The position numbers were made by a program, and so were the translations under genes. The notes beneath the pieces were generated by a model. That model made no database searches, was not told the DNA's origin, and worked only from the letters and a program-made list of their open reading frames with translations. A stretch of DNA of 48,918 bases from Sulfuritalea sp. (GTDB taxonomy: Bacteria > Pseudomonadota > Gammaproteobacteria > Burkholderiales > Rhodocyclaceae): the NCBI GenBank assembly GCA_030680805.1, contig JAUXUK010000037.1, forward strand, positions 1 through 48,918. Reading direction: 5' to 3'. Below, in pieces: positions 16,801 through 25,641 of the stretch. How positions within the stretch are numbered: the first letter of the stretch is position 1; each line of letters opens with the position of its first letter.

Positions 16801-19800
16801 CCTTTCTCCTTCTGCGCCTGCCGCCTGCCGGAAAGCACGGCGCCGGCGGCGGCGAAATCGAAGTTCCGGATATGGCTCAGCGCCTGCTGCAGATGCGGCG
16901 CCCAGGCCGTGTCCTTGAGCTCGGCGAGGCACTTCGCGACCAGCAGGTCGCTGTCGCTGTCGCCTTCCAGCAGGTGTTCGATCAGCCGCGTCACGCAGGC
17001 CGGCGGCACGCCCGGCGGCAGTTCGTCCGCCACCGCTGCGGCAGCGAGTTCCGCCGGGGCCACCGCACCGAGCCCCTGCTGAATCTCGCAGCACATGGCG
17101 GCGACGCCGCGTTCCAGATCGAGCAGCAGTTCGCTCGCCGGTGCTCCGGCGTCGATCGCCGTTTCGAGGGATGCGGCGATGGCATGCAGCGGCTTCATGC
17201 CGAGCAGGCCCATGCGCCCCTTCAGGGTATGCGCCGCCATGCTGGCCGCGTCGGCTGTGCCGGCGGCCAGCGCCTGCCGGATCTGCTTCATCGCGGCCGG
17301 CGCTTCCGCCACGAAGTCGCCCAGCCAGTGGCGATAGCGCGCCTCGTCGCCCAGCAGCAGGGCCAGGCCGGCGCGCGTATCGACACCGGCAAGGGCCGGC
17401 AGCCCATTGCCCGATGGCGGGCGAGGCCCCGCTGCGGCCGCCATGAACTGTTTGCCGCGCGGAATCCACTTCGCGAGTACCCGGTAGAAGCCGGCTTCGT
17501 CGAAAGGCTTGCCGATATGGTCGTTCATGCCGGCGTCGACGCTTTTCTCCCGTTCGTGCGCCATGGTATGCGCCGTCATGGCGATGATCGGCAACTCGGC
17601 AAATCCGTCCAGTTTGCGGATCACGCGCGTCGCGGTGAGGCCGTCCATGATCGGCATCTGGATGTCCATCAGGATCAGGTCGAAGGTCTCGCTGCCGAGG
17701 GCGATGGCGTCCAGCGCCTGCTGGCCGTTTTCCGCCAGATGCGGGGTAATGCCGACGGCGGCGAGCAGACCTTCGACCACATCGCGGTTGAAGGGCTGGT
17801 CGTCGACCACCAGCACCCGCGCATCGCGGTAGCGCACTTGCGCCGATTCATGCCCGTTCTCGGCGGCGGGCAGGTCGCTCGCCTCGCCCAGCGCGAAACA
17901 GAGTTTGACGCGGAAGGTGCTGCCGCTGCCCTCGCTGCTGGTGACGCTGATCCCGCCGTCCATCAGCTCGGCCAGACGCTTGCAGATCGCCAGGCCGAGG
18001 CCGGTGCCGCCGAACTTGCGCGTCATCGAGGCGTCGGCCTGCGAGAAGGGCTTGAACAGCAGGGCGATGCCCTCTTCGCTGAGGCCGATGCCGGTGTCCT
18101 CGACTTCGATGTCGAGGCACACTCGATCAGCCTCGCGGGCGAGCAGGTCGACGCGCAGCTCGACATGGCCGCTTTCGGTGAACTTGACCGCGTTCGACAG
18201 CAGGTTCAACAGGATTTGTTCCACGCGCAGGCTGTCGCCGAGGAGCACATCGGGAATCTCGTCGCTGATCCGCTCGATCAGTTGCAGCCCCTTTTCCTGC
18301 GCCTTGAAACTGATCACCGAACGGCTGCGCGCGACCACCTGACGCAGGCTGAACGAACGCATTTCAAAATCCATGCGCCCGGCGACGATTTTCGACAGGT
18401 CGAGCAGATCGTCGATGATGCCGGCCAGCGTCTTGCCGGCGCTGTTGACCTTGTCCAGGTACTCGCGCTGACGGGCGTCGCTGGCAAACGGGCGGGCCAA
18501 ACTGGAAAAGCCGATCACGGCCGACAGCGGCGTGCGCAACTCGTGGGTGATGTTGGCGAGGAACTCGTCCTTCGACTGGTCGGCCAGCCGCGCGGCGGCC
18601 AGCGCTTCGTTCAGTTCGACCGTGCGCTGCAGGACCAGGTCTTCGAGCTGGGTCTGATGCACTTCCAGTTCCTGCTCGATGCGCTTGCGCGCGGTGACAT
18701 CCTCTTTCACCGCGACGAAATGCGTGATCTCGCCGTCCTCGTTGTAAATGGGCGAGATCGACGTATCTTCCCAGATCAGGTCGCCATTCTTGCAGCGGTT
18801 GCGCAGGATGCCGTGCCAGGTCTTGCCGGCGAAAATGGTGCGCCAAAGCTCTTCAAAGGTTTCGCGTGGCGTTTCTCCGGATTTGAGGATGTCCGGTGTC
18901 TTGCCGATGGCTTCCTCGCGGCTGTAGCCGGTAATGCGGGTGAAGCTCGGATTGATGTACTCGATCACGCCCATGCGATTGGTGATGAGGATCGAGACCG
19001 GGCTTTGCTCCACGGCTTGTTTCAGCTTGCTGCTTTCCTCTTCGGCGCGCCGGCGCTCCGAAATGTCGGCATAGATCCAGATGCTGCCCTCGTGAGGATC
19101 TGCGGGATCGATGGCGCGACCGTTCAAGGCGCCCCAGAACACGCTGCCGTCCTTGTGCCGCAGCATCACTTCGCAACTGTAGTTCCTGCCTTCGCCCACG
19201 GCCTGGTAGGCCACTTCGCCGATGTGCTCGTAGGTCTCACGCGAGTCGTAGAGTTGTTCGGTCGATTCGCCGAGCAGTTCGCCCGGTTCGTAGCGAAATA
19301 TTTCCTCCAGGCGGCGGTTGCAGGAAATGATTTTCCGCTGCCTGAGGTAGACGATGCCGACCAGCGCGTTGTTGAGGATGGTTTCATGCAGTGCCAACAA
19401 TTGGCGGGACTGCTCTTCCTGCTGCTTGCGCTCGGTGATGTCCTGCACAGTGCCATGGGAGCGTAGCGGCTTGCCCGCCGCGTCGAACTCCGACAAGCCC
19501 TTCTCGTGCACCCACTTGATGCGTCCGTCGCTCATGCGCAGCCGGTGGGTGATGTCATACGGCTGGCGCATCGCGAGCGAATCGGCGTAGGCCTGGCTCA
19601 CCGCATCGCGGTCATCCGGATGAATGAGATCGAGAAAGGCTTCGTAGGTGGCGCTGAACCGGTTCGGGTCGATCTCGAACAAACGGAATACTTCATCCGA
19701 CCAGATCAGTTCGCCGTTGCCTACGTCCAGCGTCCAACTGCCAACGTGGGCGATGCGCTGTGCTTCATTCAGCATTATTGTGCTGTCGCGCAATGCGTTC

Positions 19801-21290
19801 TCCGCCTTCCTGCGCTCGGCGATGTCGCGCATGGTGCAGGTGAAGAAGCGGCCATCCTCGGTTTGCCACAGCGCGATCGAGCGTTCGAGCAGGAACTCGC
19901 TGTCGTCCTTGCGCCGTCCGATCAGTTCCGCGATGCTGCGGTCCTTTTCGTCGGGGTCGCCGTTCATCAGGCGCCCAAAGCCGGCCATGGCGGCCTGCTG
20001 GAAACGCGGCGGAATGATCCGCGTCAGCGGCTGGCCGATGATCTCGGCCTTGTCAAAGCCGAACATCCGGCTGGCGGACGCGTTCCAGCTCACTATCTTG
20101 CCGTCGGCATCGGCGGTGACGATCGCATCGTAGGCCGTTTCGGTGACGGCCCGGAAGCGCTCTTCCCGCTGGCGCAGGCTTTCTACCAGTCGGGCCTTCG
20201 CGGCGAGCCGCTGCAGGCGTTGCCGCTGTGACCAGAGCCGGCGCAGCATCAGGCCGATGGCGAGGATGGCCGTCAATGCCACGAGGCCGACCCAGCCGAC
20301 CAGTTGCCACAGCGGCGCCATGACCTCCTCGTAATCGATCTTGGCAATCAGGTGCCAGTCCGTGCCGGCGACCGGGCGATAGGCGGCCAGCACTTCCGTG
20401 CCGCGATAGTCGCGGCCGTGAACCATTCCCGCCCGGCCCGAACGAATGGCAATGGCCGCCGGCAAGCGGGGGTCGGCCAGCGGTCGCTTGAACTGCAACG
20501 CGGCGTTTTCCTGGTGGCGCAGTTGCGTGAGGTACACCACCGATTCGCCTTCGGCCTGCACCAGCAGGGTTTCGCTGGTGCGGCTGGTCGACGGCCAGGC
20601 CAGGATCAGCGAGAAAATCGACTCGTGCGGTTCGGCGTGCAGCACCACCGCAGCCACCGGCTGGCGCTTGCCGCCGACGGTGCGCTGCAGGGGGATCACG
20701 AAGTTGAGCCCGGGCTGGCCGTCGTTCGCATCGATATAGAAGGCGCTCTGGGCAACCTGTCCGTTGGCAAAAACCCGTGGCAGCATTGCCAGGGTGTTGG
20801 CGGAAAGCTGATGCCTGGCCTCGGACGCCAGCAGCACTTCGCCCTGCGGATCTAGCAGGTAGGAGGCGGCGTAGCCGTAGCCGTCGGCGATCGCATCGAG
20901 CCGGCGGCGGATCGAAGCCACTTTTTCCGGGTCGGCCCGACGCCGGATGTCTGCGATGCGTTCGATGAATTCCGCATCGGTAGCGATAACCCTGCCATCG
21001 CTGTGCCTCTCGTCGAGCCAGGACTCCACTTGCTGCGCCTTGAGCCGGGCGGCGATTTCCAGGCTCGCATACGCGTCGCGCTCGAGTTGCGGCACATAGA
21101 TCTTGGTGATCGCCACCACGACCAGTGCCACGACCAGGGCCAGCGCCGCCAGCCAGCGCCAGCGGCCGAGCCCGACCGCCTCGTCGCGCGGCGTGGCGGC
21201 TGCATCGGCTTGCGCAATCGCCGTTACCTGCCCGCGAAGCGGAATCCCAGGTACGCAGGGCGAGCCAGCGCCGACTTTTTGTCCGTGCAC
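16797..21290 (-). CDS. hybrid sensor histidine kinase with four PAS domains, REC and Hpt
   Basis: 1497 residues, a phosphorelay in one chain. Membrane helices at about 45-66 and 335-356 enclose a periplasmic Cache-like sensor. PAS-type domains follow (about 380-500, 515-620, 640-750, 765-880). The HisKA motif ITHELRTP places the phosphorylated His at residue 916. ATPase boxes are NLLSNAVKFT, DTGIGL and GGTGLGL. The receiver Asp is 1209 (LMDIQMP) and the Hpt His is 1354 (AAHTLKG). The start is a GTG whose first base is the last base of the upstream stop (TAGTG), giving coupling to the GGDEF-EAL gene. The first 23 residues (KVGAGSPCVPGIPLRG) are repeat-derived. The HD-GYP regulator downstream is a probable target. 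Confidence 0.93.
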   Translation of the reverse strand: MHGQKVGAGSPCVPGIPLRGQVTAIAQADAAATPRDEAVGLGRWRWLAALALVVALVVVAITKIYVPQLERDAYASLEIAARLKAQQVESWLDERHSDGRVIATDAEFIERIADIRRRADPEKVASIRRRLDAIADGYGYAASYLLDPQGEVLLASEARHQLSANTLAMLPRVFANGQVAQSAFYIDANDGQPGLNFVIPLQRTVGGKRQPVAAVVLHAEPHESIFSLILAWPSTSRTSETLLVQAEGESVVYLTQLRHQENAALQFKRPLADPRLPAAIAIRSGRAGMVHGRDYRGTEVLAAYRPVAGTDWHLIAKIDYEEVMAPLWQLVGWVGLVALTAILAIGLMLRRLWSQRQRLQRLAAKARLVESLRQREERFRAVTETAYDAIVTADADGKIVSWNASASRMFGFDKAEIIGQPLTRIIPPRFQQAAMAGFGRLMNGDPDEKDRSIAELIGRRKDDSEFLLERSIALWQTEDGRFFTCTMRDIAERRKAENALRDSTIMLNEAQRIAHVGSWTLDVGNGELIWSDEVFRLFEIDPNRFSATYEAFLDLIHPDDRDAVSQAYADSLAMRQPYDITHRLRMSDGRIKWVHEKGLSEFDAAGKPLRSHGTVQDITERKQQEEQSRQLLALHETILNNALVGIVYLRQRKIISCNRRLEEIFRYEPGELLGESTEQLYDSRETYEHIGEVAYQAVGEGRNYSCEVMLRHKDGSVFWGALNGRAIDPADPHEGSIWIYADISERRRAEEESSKLKQAVEQSPVSILITNRMGVIEYINPSFTRITGYSREEAIGKTPDILKSGETPRETFEELWRTIFAGKTWHGILRNRCKNGDLIWEDTSISPIYNEDGEITHFVAVKEDVTARKRIEQELEVHQTQLEDLVLQRTVELNEALAAARLADQSKDEFLANITHELRTPLSAVIGFSSLARPFASDARQREYLDKVNSAGKTLAGIIDDLLDLSKIVAGRMDFEMRSFSLRQVVARSRSVISFKAQEKGLQLIERISDEIPDVLLGDSLRVEQILLNLLSNAVKFTESGHVELRVDLLAREADRVCLDIEVEDTGIGLSEEGIALLFKPFSQADASMTRKFGGTGLGLAICKRLAELMDGGISVTSSEGSGSTFRVKLCFALGEASDLPAAENGHESAQVRYRDARVLVVDDQPFNRDVVEGLLAAVGITPHLAENGQQALDAIALGSETFDLILMDIQMPIMDGLTATRVIRKLDGFAELPIIAMTAHTMAHEREKSVDAGMNDHIGKPFDEAGFYRVLAKWIPRGKQFMAAAAGPRPPSGNGLPALAGVDTRAGLALLLGDEARYRHWLGDFVAEAPAAMKQIRQALAAGTADAASMAAHTLKGRMGLLGMKPLHAIAASLETAIDAGAPASELLLDLERGVAAMCCEIQQGLGAVAPAELAAAAVADELPPGVPPACVTRLIEHLLEGDSDSDLLVAKCLAELKDTAWAPHLQQALSHIRNFDFAAAGAVLSGRRQAQKEKG
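21229..21280 (-). repeat. dispersed repeat composite at the kinase start
   Basis: A copy of AAAAAGTCGGCGCTGGC (16-base core at 21264-21279) is joined to a unit with the palindrome CCGCTTCGCGG. That second unit recurs at 35780-35818. Both are translated as the N-terminus of the hybrid kinase. Confidence 0.75.
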
Positions 21291-24200
21291 TACGGCACCC
21301 GCTCCGGCATCACAAAGGCTTCAAAGCGGTCCAGCGGCAAGGGCTTGCTGAAGAAGTAGCCCTGATAGGCATGGCAGCCCGAGCTGGCCAGAAAGTCCCG
21401 CTGCGCAGCCGTTTCCACGCCCTCGGCAATCACGCCCAGCCCCAGGCTCTTCGCCAGAGCGATGACGGTTCGGGCGATCGAGGCATCGTTGGGGTCGCTG
21501 AGTACGTCGCGCACGAAGGACTGGTCGATCTTCAACTGGTCCAGCGGCAGGCGCTTGAGGTACGCCAGCGAGGAATAGCCGGTGCCGAAGTCGTCCAGCG
21601 AGAAGCCCACGCCACGGGCCTTCAACGCAAACATTTTTTCGATGATCTGCTCGACGTCATGGACCAGCAGGCTCTCGGTCAGTTCCAGCTTCAGTCGCTG
21701 CGGGTTGGCGCCCGTCTTCGCCAGCACGGCCAGCACCTGGCCGACGAAATCGGCCTGGCGGAACTGATGGGCGCTGACATTCACGGCAAGCCCGAGGTGG
21801 GCCATCTTCGGTCGGCTCGCCCAGACGGCCAGCTGGTGGCAGGCGGTTTCCAGCACCCACTGCCCGAGGGGCAGGATCAGGCCGGTTTCTTCGGCCAGCG
21901 GTATGAACTCGGCGGGCGACACCATGCCGCGTTGCGGATGCTCCCAGCGCACCAGGACTTCGGCGCCGGTCATGCGCCCACCTTCCACCTGCGCCTGGTA
22001 GTGCAGGAGGAACTGCTGTCCCTGGACCGCGGCGCGCAAATCGCTTTCCAGGGCCGCGCGCTTTGCCACCACGACTTCCATGTCCTGGTCGAAGAAGCGC
22101 AAGGCATTGCGTCCCGCTTCCTTCGACTTGTACATGGCGAGGTCGGCCTGCTTCAGCAGCACTTCGATCTCGGTCCGCTGGCCGCTGAACAGGGTCACGC
22201 CGATGCTCGGCGTGCTGCGGTAGGCGATATTCTTCAACTGATAGGGCTGGTTCAGGGTGGCGATGATTTTTTCGCCGACGGCTTCGGTCTGGGTGGCGGC
22301 ATCACGCTCGCTGCGGCTGAGGTTGGCCAGCATCACCACGAACTCGTCGCCGCCCAGCCGAGCCACGGTGTCGCCGGCCCGCACGCAAGTGCTCAGCCTC
22401 TGCGCCACCTGCTGCAGCAGCAGGTCGCCCATGTCATGGCCGAGGGTGTCGTTGAGCGTCTTGAAATTGTCCAGGTCGATGAACAGCAGCGCGGCGCAAT
22501 GGCCGCTGCGCGAGCTGGCGGTCATGGTCTGGCGCAGGCGATCGAGCAGCAGGACGCGGTTGGGCAGGCCGGTCAGCTGGTCGAAGAAGGCCAGCTCGTT
22601 GATCCTGTCCTCCGCCTTCTTGCGTTCGGTGATGTCGTAATGCGCGCCGATGTAGTGCGTCACCGTTCCCTGCTCGTCCTTCACCGCCGAGATGGTTAGC
22701 CATTTCGGATACTCGGTGCCGTCCTTGCGCCGGTCCCAGATCTCGCCCTGCCAGCCGCCGGTGCGGTGGATGGTCTGCCACATGGCGCGATAAAACTCGG
22801 CGTCGTGGCGGCCGGACTTGAGCAGGCTCGGCGTCCGGCCCACGGCTTCCGCCGCCGGATAGCCGGTGATCTCGGTGAAGGCCCGGTTGACGCGCAGGAT
22901 CACGCCGTCGGCATCGGTGACCATCATGGCTTCCTGCGACTCGAAGGCGGCTGCGGCAATGCGCAGGTCAGCGTCGGCTTTCTTGACCAGGCTGATATCG
23001 GTATGCGAGATGACAGCCCTGCCCTTGGTGTCCTCCCCCAGCGACGTCACACTCACGATGAACCAGCGCTGTTGCGTCGGCGAATGGCAAGAATATTCGA
23101 GGCGGAAGCCGGGTAGCCGTCCGTCCAGAACGGCCTGGATGCCATCGCGCGCTTCCAGTGCGTTATCGTTCGGGAAACCTTGGCCCGTCTTGCAGGCGGC
23201 GAGATAGTTGACGCCGACTTCGGTATGCGCTGGCGGCTTGCCGGGCTCGTCGCCATTTTCCAGCGCAAAGCGCCGCCAGGTGTCATTGACCTCCAGAATC
23301 ACTCCGTCCCGATCCAGCACCGCGACCGAGGCTGCCATCGAATTCAGGATCGCGGTCCTTGACGCTTCGCTAGCACGAATCGCAATATTGGCTTCCTCGC
23401 GCTCGGTGACATCCTGCACCGTGCCCAGCGAGCGCAGCGGCTTGCCGGCCGCGTCGAATTCCGACAGGCATTTTTCGTGCACCCACTTGATGCGGCCGTC
23501 GCTCATGCGCAGGCGGTGGATGATCTCGTAGGGCAGGCGGGTCGTGAGCGAATCGGTATAAGCCTGGTTCACCGCATCGCGGTCGTCGGGGTGGATGACG
23601 TTGAGGAAAGCCTCATAGGTGGCGCCGAACTGCGTCTTGTCGATCTCGAACAGGCGGAATACTTCGTCCGACCAGATCAGCTCGCCGCTCTGCAGATCGA
23701 GCGTCCAGTTGCCGACCTGCGCGATGCGCTGGGCTTCGTTCAGGCGATCCGTGCTGGCGCGCAAGGCCTGCTGGTGGCTTTCGGCGAGACCTTCGATGAT
23801 GCGCTGCCGCCGCTGGTAGAACAGCAGGCTCAGAACGCAGATCAGGGCCATCAGGCCGAACATCCAGGCCTGAGCGAGCGATGCGCGACGCCAGGGAGCA
23901 AAAATGGCGTTCAGATCACGCGAAACGGCGACCACCAGGGGCTTGTCCATCAACAGGTTGGCGGGCTGGATGGTGCGCTGGGCGATCATCCGATTCTCGC
24001 CGGTGGACGCCACGATGTCGGCGTCCACGTTGACGTCTCGACCGCTGTTGCGATGGCGGGTAAACAGGCTACCGGGTGTCGCCAGATCCATGCCCACCAG
24101 CGATTTCCGTTCGGGCGCCATCATGAACAGCTTGCCGTCGCCGTGAGCGAGGGCGGCCCACGCATCCGGGCTGTAGAGCACCGAATCGAGCTGGGTCCGG

Positions 24201-24769
24201 GCGAATTCGGGATCAAGCGAGCCATAGACGACCCCGCCAAATTCCCCATTGGGACCGGCAATTGACCGCACCAGTGCCATGACATAGGTATCGAGGAGGG
24301 TTTTGATGGGCGCCACGAGGTAGAGCGTCTGCGGGGCATTGTTGCGGGCCGCCAGTTGGAACCAGTCCCGATGCGCGAGGCTGGCCCCGATCAGCTTTTC
24401 GTTGTTGGACGCCGTTACCTGTCCGGCCGCGTTGACGATCAGCAGGACCCGCAGGCTGGGCTGGGTATCGCTGAGGACTTGCAACTGACGATGGATCCGG
24501 GCAGGACCATCCTTCGTCGCTCCCCAGCGCGATACGTCATCACGGATGCTTGCCAATGCCTTGTTGGCCGTAAGCAACCGCGGCACCAGATTCTTTTCGA
24601 TCACCGAGGTCTCGCTGGCCAGTCGCTCCCGTTCCTGGGCTTCGGTCTGAACGTACTCCTGGTACTGCGAATAGCCGATATGGGCGCCGAAGGTCAGCAG
24701 GATGGCGAGCAGCACCAGCCATTCCGTGAGGAATCGGCTGCGGCGGCGCAGGCTGGACGCCGAGCTCAT
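21290..24769 (-). CDS. membrane sensor with Cache, PAS domains, GGDEF and EAL
   Basis: 1159 residues. Membrane helices near 12-32 and 292-312 frame a dCache-like periplasmic sensor. Three PAS domains follow. GGDEF (RLGGDEFVVML, about residue 804) and EAL (AEVLVRWEHP, about 935; DDFGTGYSS; KIDQSF) are both intact in key residues. It can plausibly make and degrade c-di-GMP. Its first PAS is about 80% identical to one in the hybrid kinase. Its second is close to the PAS of the kinase at 25642. The stop overlaps the kinase start. It begins a transcription unit of its own after a promoter and a 215-nt leader. Confidence 0.93.
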   Translation of the reverse strand: MSSASSLRRRSRFLTEWLVLLAILLTFGAHIGYSQYQEYVQTEAQERERLASETSVIEKNLVPRLLTANKALASIRDDVSRWGATKDGPARIHRQLQVLSDTQPSLRVLLIVNAAGQVTASNNEKLIGASLAHRDWFQLAARNNAPQTLYLVAPIKTLLDTYVMALVRSIAGPNGEFGGVVYGSLDPEFARTQLDSVLYSPDAWAALAHGDGKLFMMAPERKSLVGMDLATPGSLFTRHRNSGRDVNVDADIVASTGENRMIAQRTIQPANLLMDKPLVVAVSRDLNAIFAPWRRASLAQAWMFGLMALICVLSLLFYQRRQRIIEGLAESHQQALRASTDRLNEAQRIAQVGNWTLDLQSGELIWSDEVFRLFEIDKTQFGATYEAFLNVIHPDDRDAVNQAYTDSLTTRLPYEIIHRLRMSDGRIKWVHEKCLSEFDAAGKPLRSLGTVQDVTEREEANIAIRASEASRTAILNSMAASVAVLDRDGVILEVNDTWRRFALENGDEPGKPPAHTEVGVNYLAACKTGQGFPNDNALEARDGIQAVLDGRLPGFRLEYSCHSPTQQRWFIVSVTSLGEDTKGRAVISHTDISLVKKADADLRIAAAAFESQEAMMVTDADGVILRVNRAFTEITGYPAAEAVGRTPSLLKSGRHDAEFYRAMWQTIHRTGGWQGEIWDRRKDGTEYPKWLTISAVKDEQGTVTHYIGAHYDITERKKAEDRINELAFFDQLTGLPNRVLLLDRLRQTMTASSRSGHCAALLFIDLDNFKTLNDTLGHDMGDLLLQQVAQRLSTCVRAGDTVARLGGDEFVVMLANLSRSERDAATQTEAVGEKIIATLNQPYQLKNIAYRSTPSIGVTLFSGQRTEIEVLLKQADLAMYKSKEAGRNALRFFDQDMEVVVAKRAALESDLRAAVQGQQFLLHYQAQVEGGRMTGAEVLVRWEHPQRGMVSPAEFIPLAEETGLILPLGQWVLETACHQLAVWASRPKMAHLGLAVNVSAHQFRQADFVGQVLAVLAKTGANPQRLKLELTESLLVHDVEQIIEKMFALKARGVGFSLDDFGTGYSSLAYLKRLPLDQLKIDQSFVRDVLSDPNDASIARTVIALAKSLGLGVIAEGVETAAQRDFLASSGCHAYQGYFFSKPLPLDRFEAFVMPERVP

Positions 24770-24849
24770 CGGCCGCCCGAACTGAAGCCCGCGCGCCTGC
24801 TGCCATGCGGCAGGGCGCGATTGACTGAGTCAGGGCCGGGGCATTCGTG

Positions 24850-24937
24850 CACGCTTCGCTCCATGTTTCCGTTCGCGCATTGCGCAAGGCAACGCGATTG
24901 CGGATTTCACAAGCGAGGCAGTTTTTTGGGCCCCGAC
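24850..24937 (-). ncRNA. conserved leader of the second GGDEF-EAL gene
   Basis: About 215 nt separate the predicted transcription start from the ATG at 24769. Blocks 24937-24902 and 24885-24850 are conserved at the other GGDEF-EAL gene (12406-12319), better than the coding regions appear to be. Possible hairpins include TGTC-GAAA-GACA just after the start of transcription and GCGC-AAT-GCGC; the second is kept by a compensating change in the other copy. It is not a GEMM c-di-GMP riboswitch by consensus. The 24770-25084 gap holds no gene besides this. Confidence 0.45.
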
Positions 24938-24990
24938 TGCAACCTGCCTGAAATCAAGGCAGATTTAGGTATGTCTTTCGACAGAAAACC

Positions 24991-25018
24991 ATACTAGCAC
25001 AAGGATTAATGCTTGCAA
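24991..25018 (-). promoter_or_regulatory. promoter of the GGDEF-EAL/hybrid kinase unit
   Basis: TTGCAA (25018-25013), 16 nt, TAGTAT (24996-24991). The surroundings (TGATCTTGCA upstream, GTGCTA around the -10) are shared with the promoter at 12459-12485. Confidence 0.55.
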
Positions 25019-25084
25019 GATCAAATGTTTGATGCCGTGCATCAATTGTTGCCGCGCGCCGACGCGGGATTTCGGCGATCCCGG

Positions 25085-25639
25085 TTACGAATTGCCGGAT
25101 TTGTCGCCCTCGACGCGCTCCCGCGCCAGATCTTCCAGCTTGCGGCGCTCGGTGCGGGCCTGCTGGCGCAGGCGCTCGAAGGCGGTTGGCCGGTCCAGTC
25201 CTTCGGCGCGCATCACGATACCGACGGCGGTGGCGATCGTGCGATTGCTCTCCAGTGCACCTTGCAGGCCGCTGATGTCCTTCGAGCTGGCCAGCGCGGT
25301 GCGAATGGTGGGCACGATGGACGAGACCAGCAAGGGCTTGATCAGGTAGCCCAGGGCGCCGATTTCGACCGCGCGCTTGACCATTGCCTCGTCGCCATAG
25401 GCGGAAAAGAACAGGAAGGGCACGGTCGTTTCGTCGCGCAGGCGGCGCGCCAGTTCGAGGCCGTCGAGGCCCGGCATGCGGATGTCGAGCAGCGCCAGAT
25501 CGGGCGCGTCGCTCTGGCACAGCGCCAGCGCCTGCAAGCCGTCGCGCGCCTCGATGACCTCGAAACCCGCTTCGCGCAGGCCCTCGGCCAGCGTGAACAG
25601 CACCACGCGCTCGTCGTCGGCCACCAGAATTTTCGCCAT
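25085..25639 (-). CDS. response regulator with ANTAR RNA-binding domain
   Basis: 184 residues. The receiver spans residues 3-120 (DDE acidic pair, phosphoacceptor in LLDIRMPGLDG, Lys in IKPL). The C-terminal 60 residues match ANTAR: ALESNRTIATAVGIVM, then RPTAFERLRQQA and KLEDLA. ANTAR proteins bind paired hexaloop hairpins in leader RNAs and prevent termination, usually after phosphorylation of the receiver. It starts 2 nt after the stop of a HisKA_2 kinase, the kinase class that typically pairs with ANTAR regulators. Its RNA target is unknown; the adjacent leader is a candidate. Confidence 0.93.
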   Translation of the reverse strand: MAKILVADDERVVLFTLAEGLREAGFEVIEARDGLQALALCQSDAPDLALLDIRMPGLDGLELARRLRDETTVPFLFFSAYGDEAMVKRAVEIGALGYLIKPLLVSSIVPTIRTALASSKDISGLQGALESNRTIATAVGIVMRAEGLDRPTAFERLRQQARTERRKLEDLARERVEGDKSGNS

Positions 25640-25641
25640 GG

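Noticed and set aside
16761..19466. A 901-codon open frame on the plus strand
   Set aside because: It is antisense to the hybrid kinase, with low-complexity His/Arg/Gln-rich sequence typical of shadow frames in GC-rich DNA. Similar long frames at 3041-4459, 4456-6021, 10599-11891 and 27849-29786 were dropped for the same reason.
23200..23230. A further dispersed-motif copy (GACGCCGACTTCGG)
   Set aside because: Only a short part of the core matches, and the same codons occur in the related PAS domain at 26540, so it reflects protein homology.
24770..24990. c-di-GMP (GEMM-I) riboswitch before the GGDEF-EAL gene
   Set aside because: A GAAA-loop hairpin is present, but the conserved GACGCAAAGC and receptor segments are not. 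I keep it as an unassigned leader.
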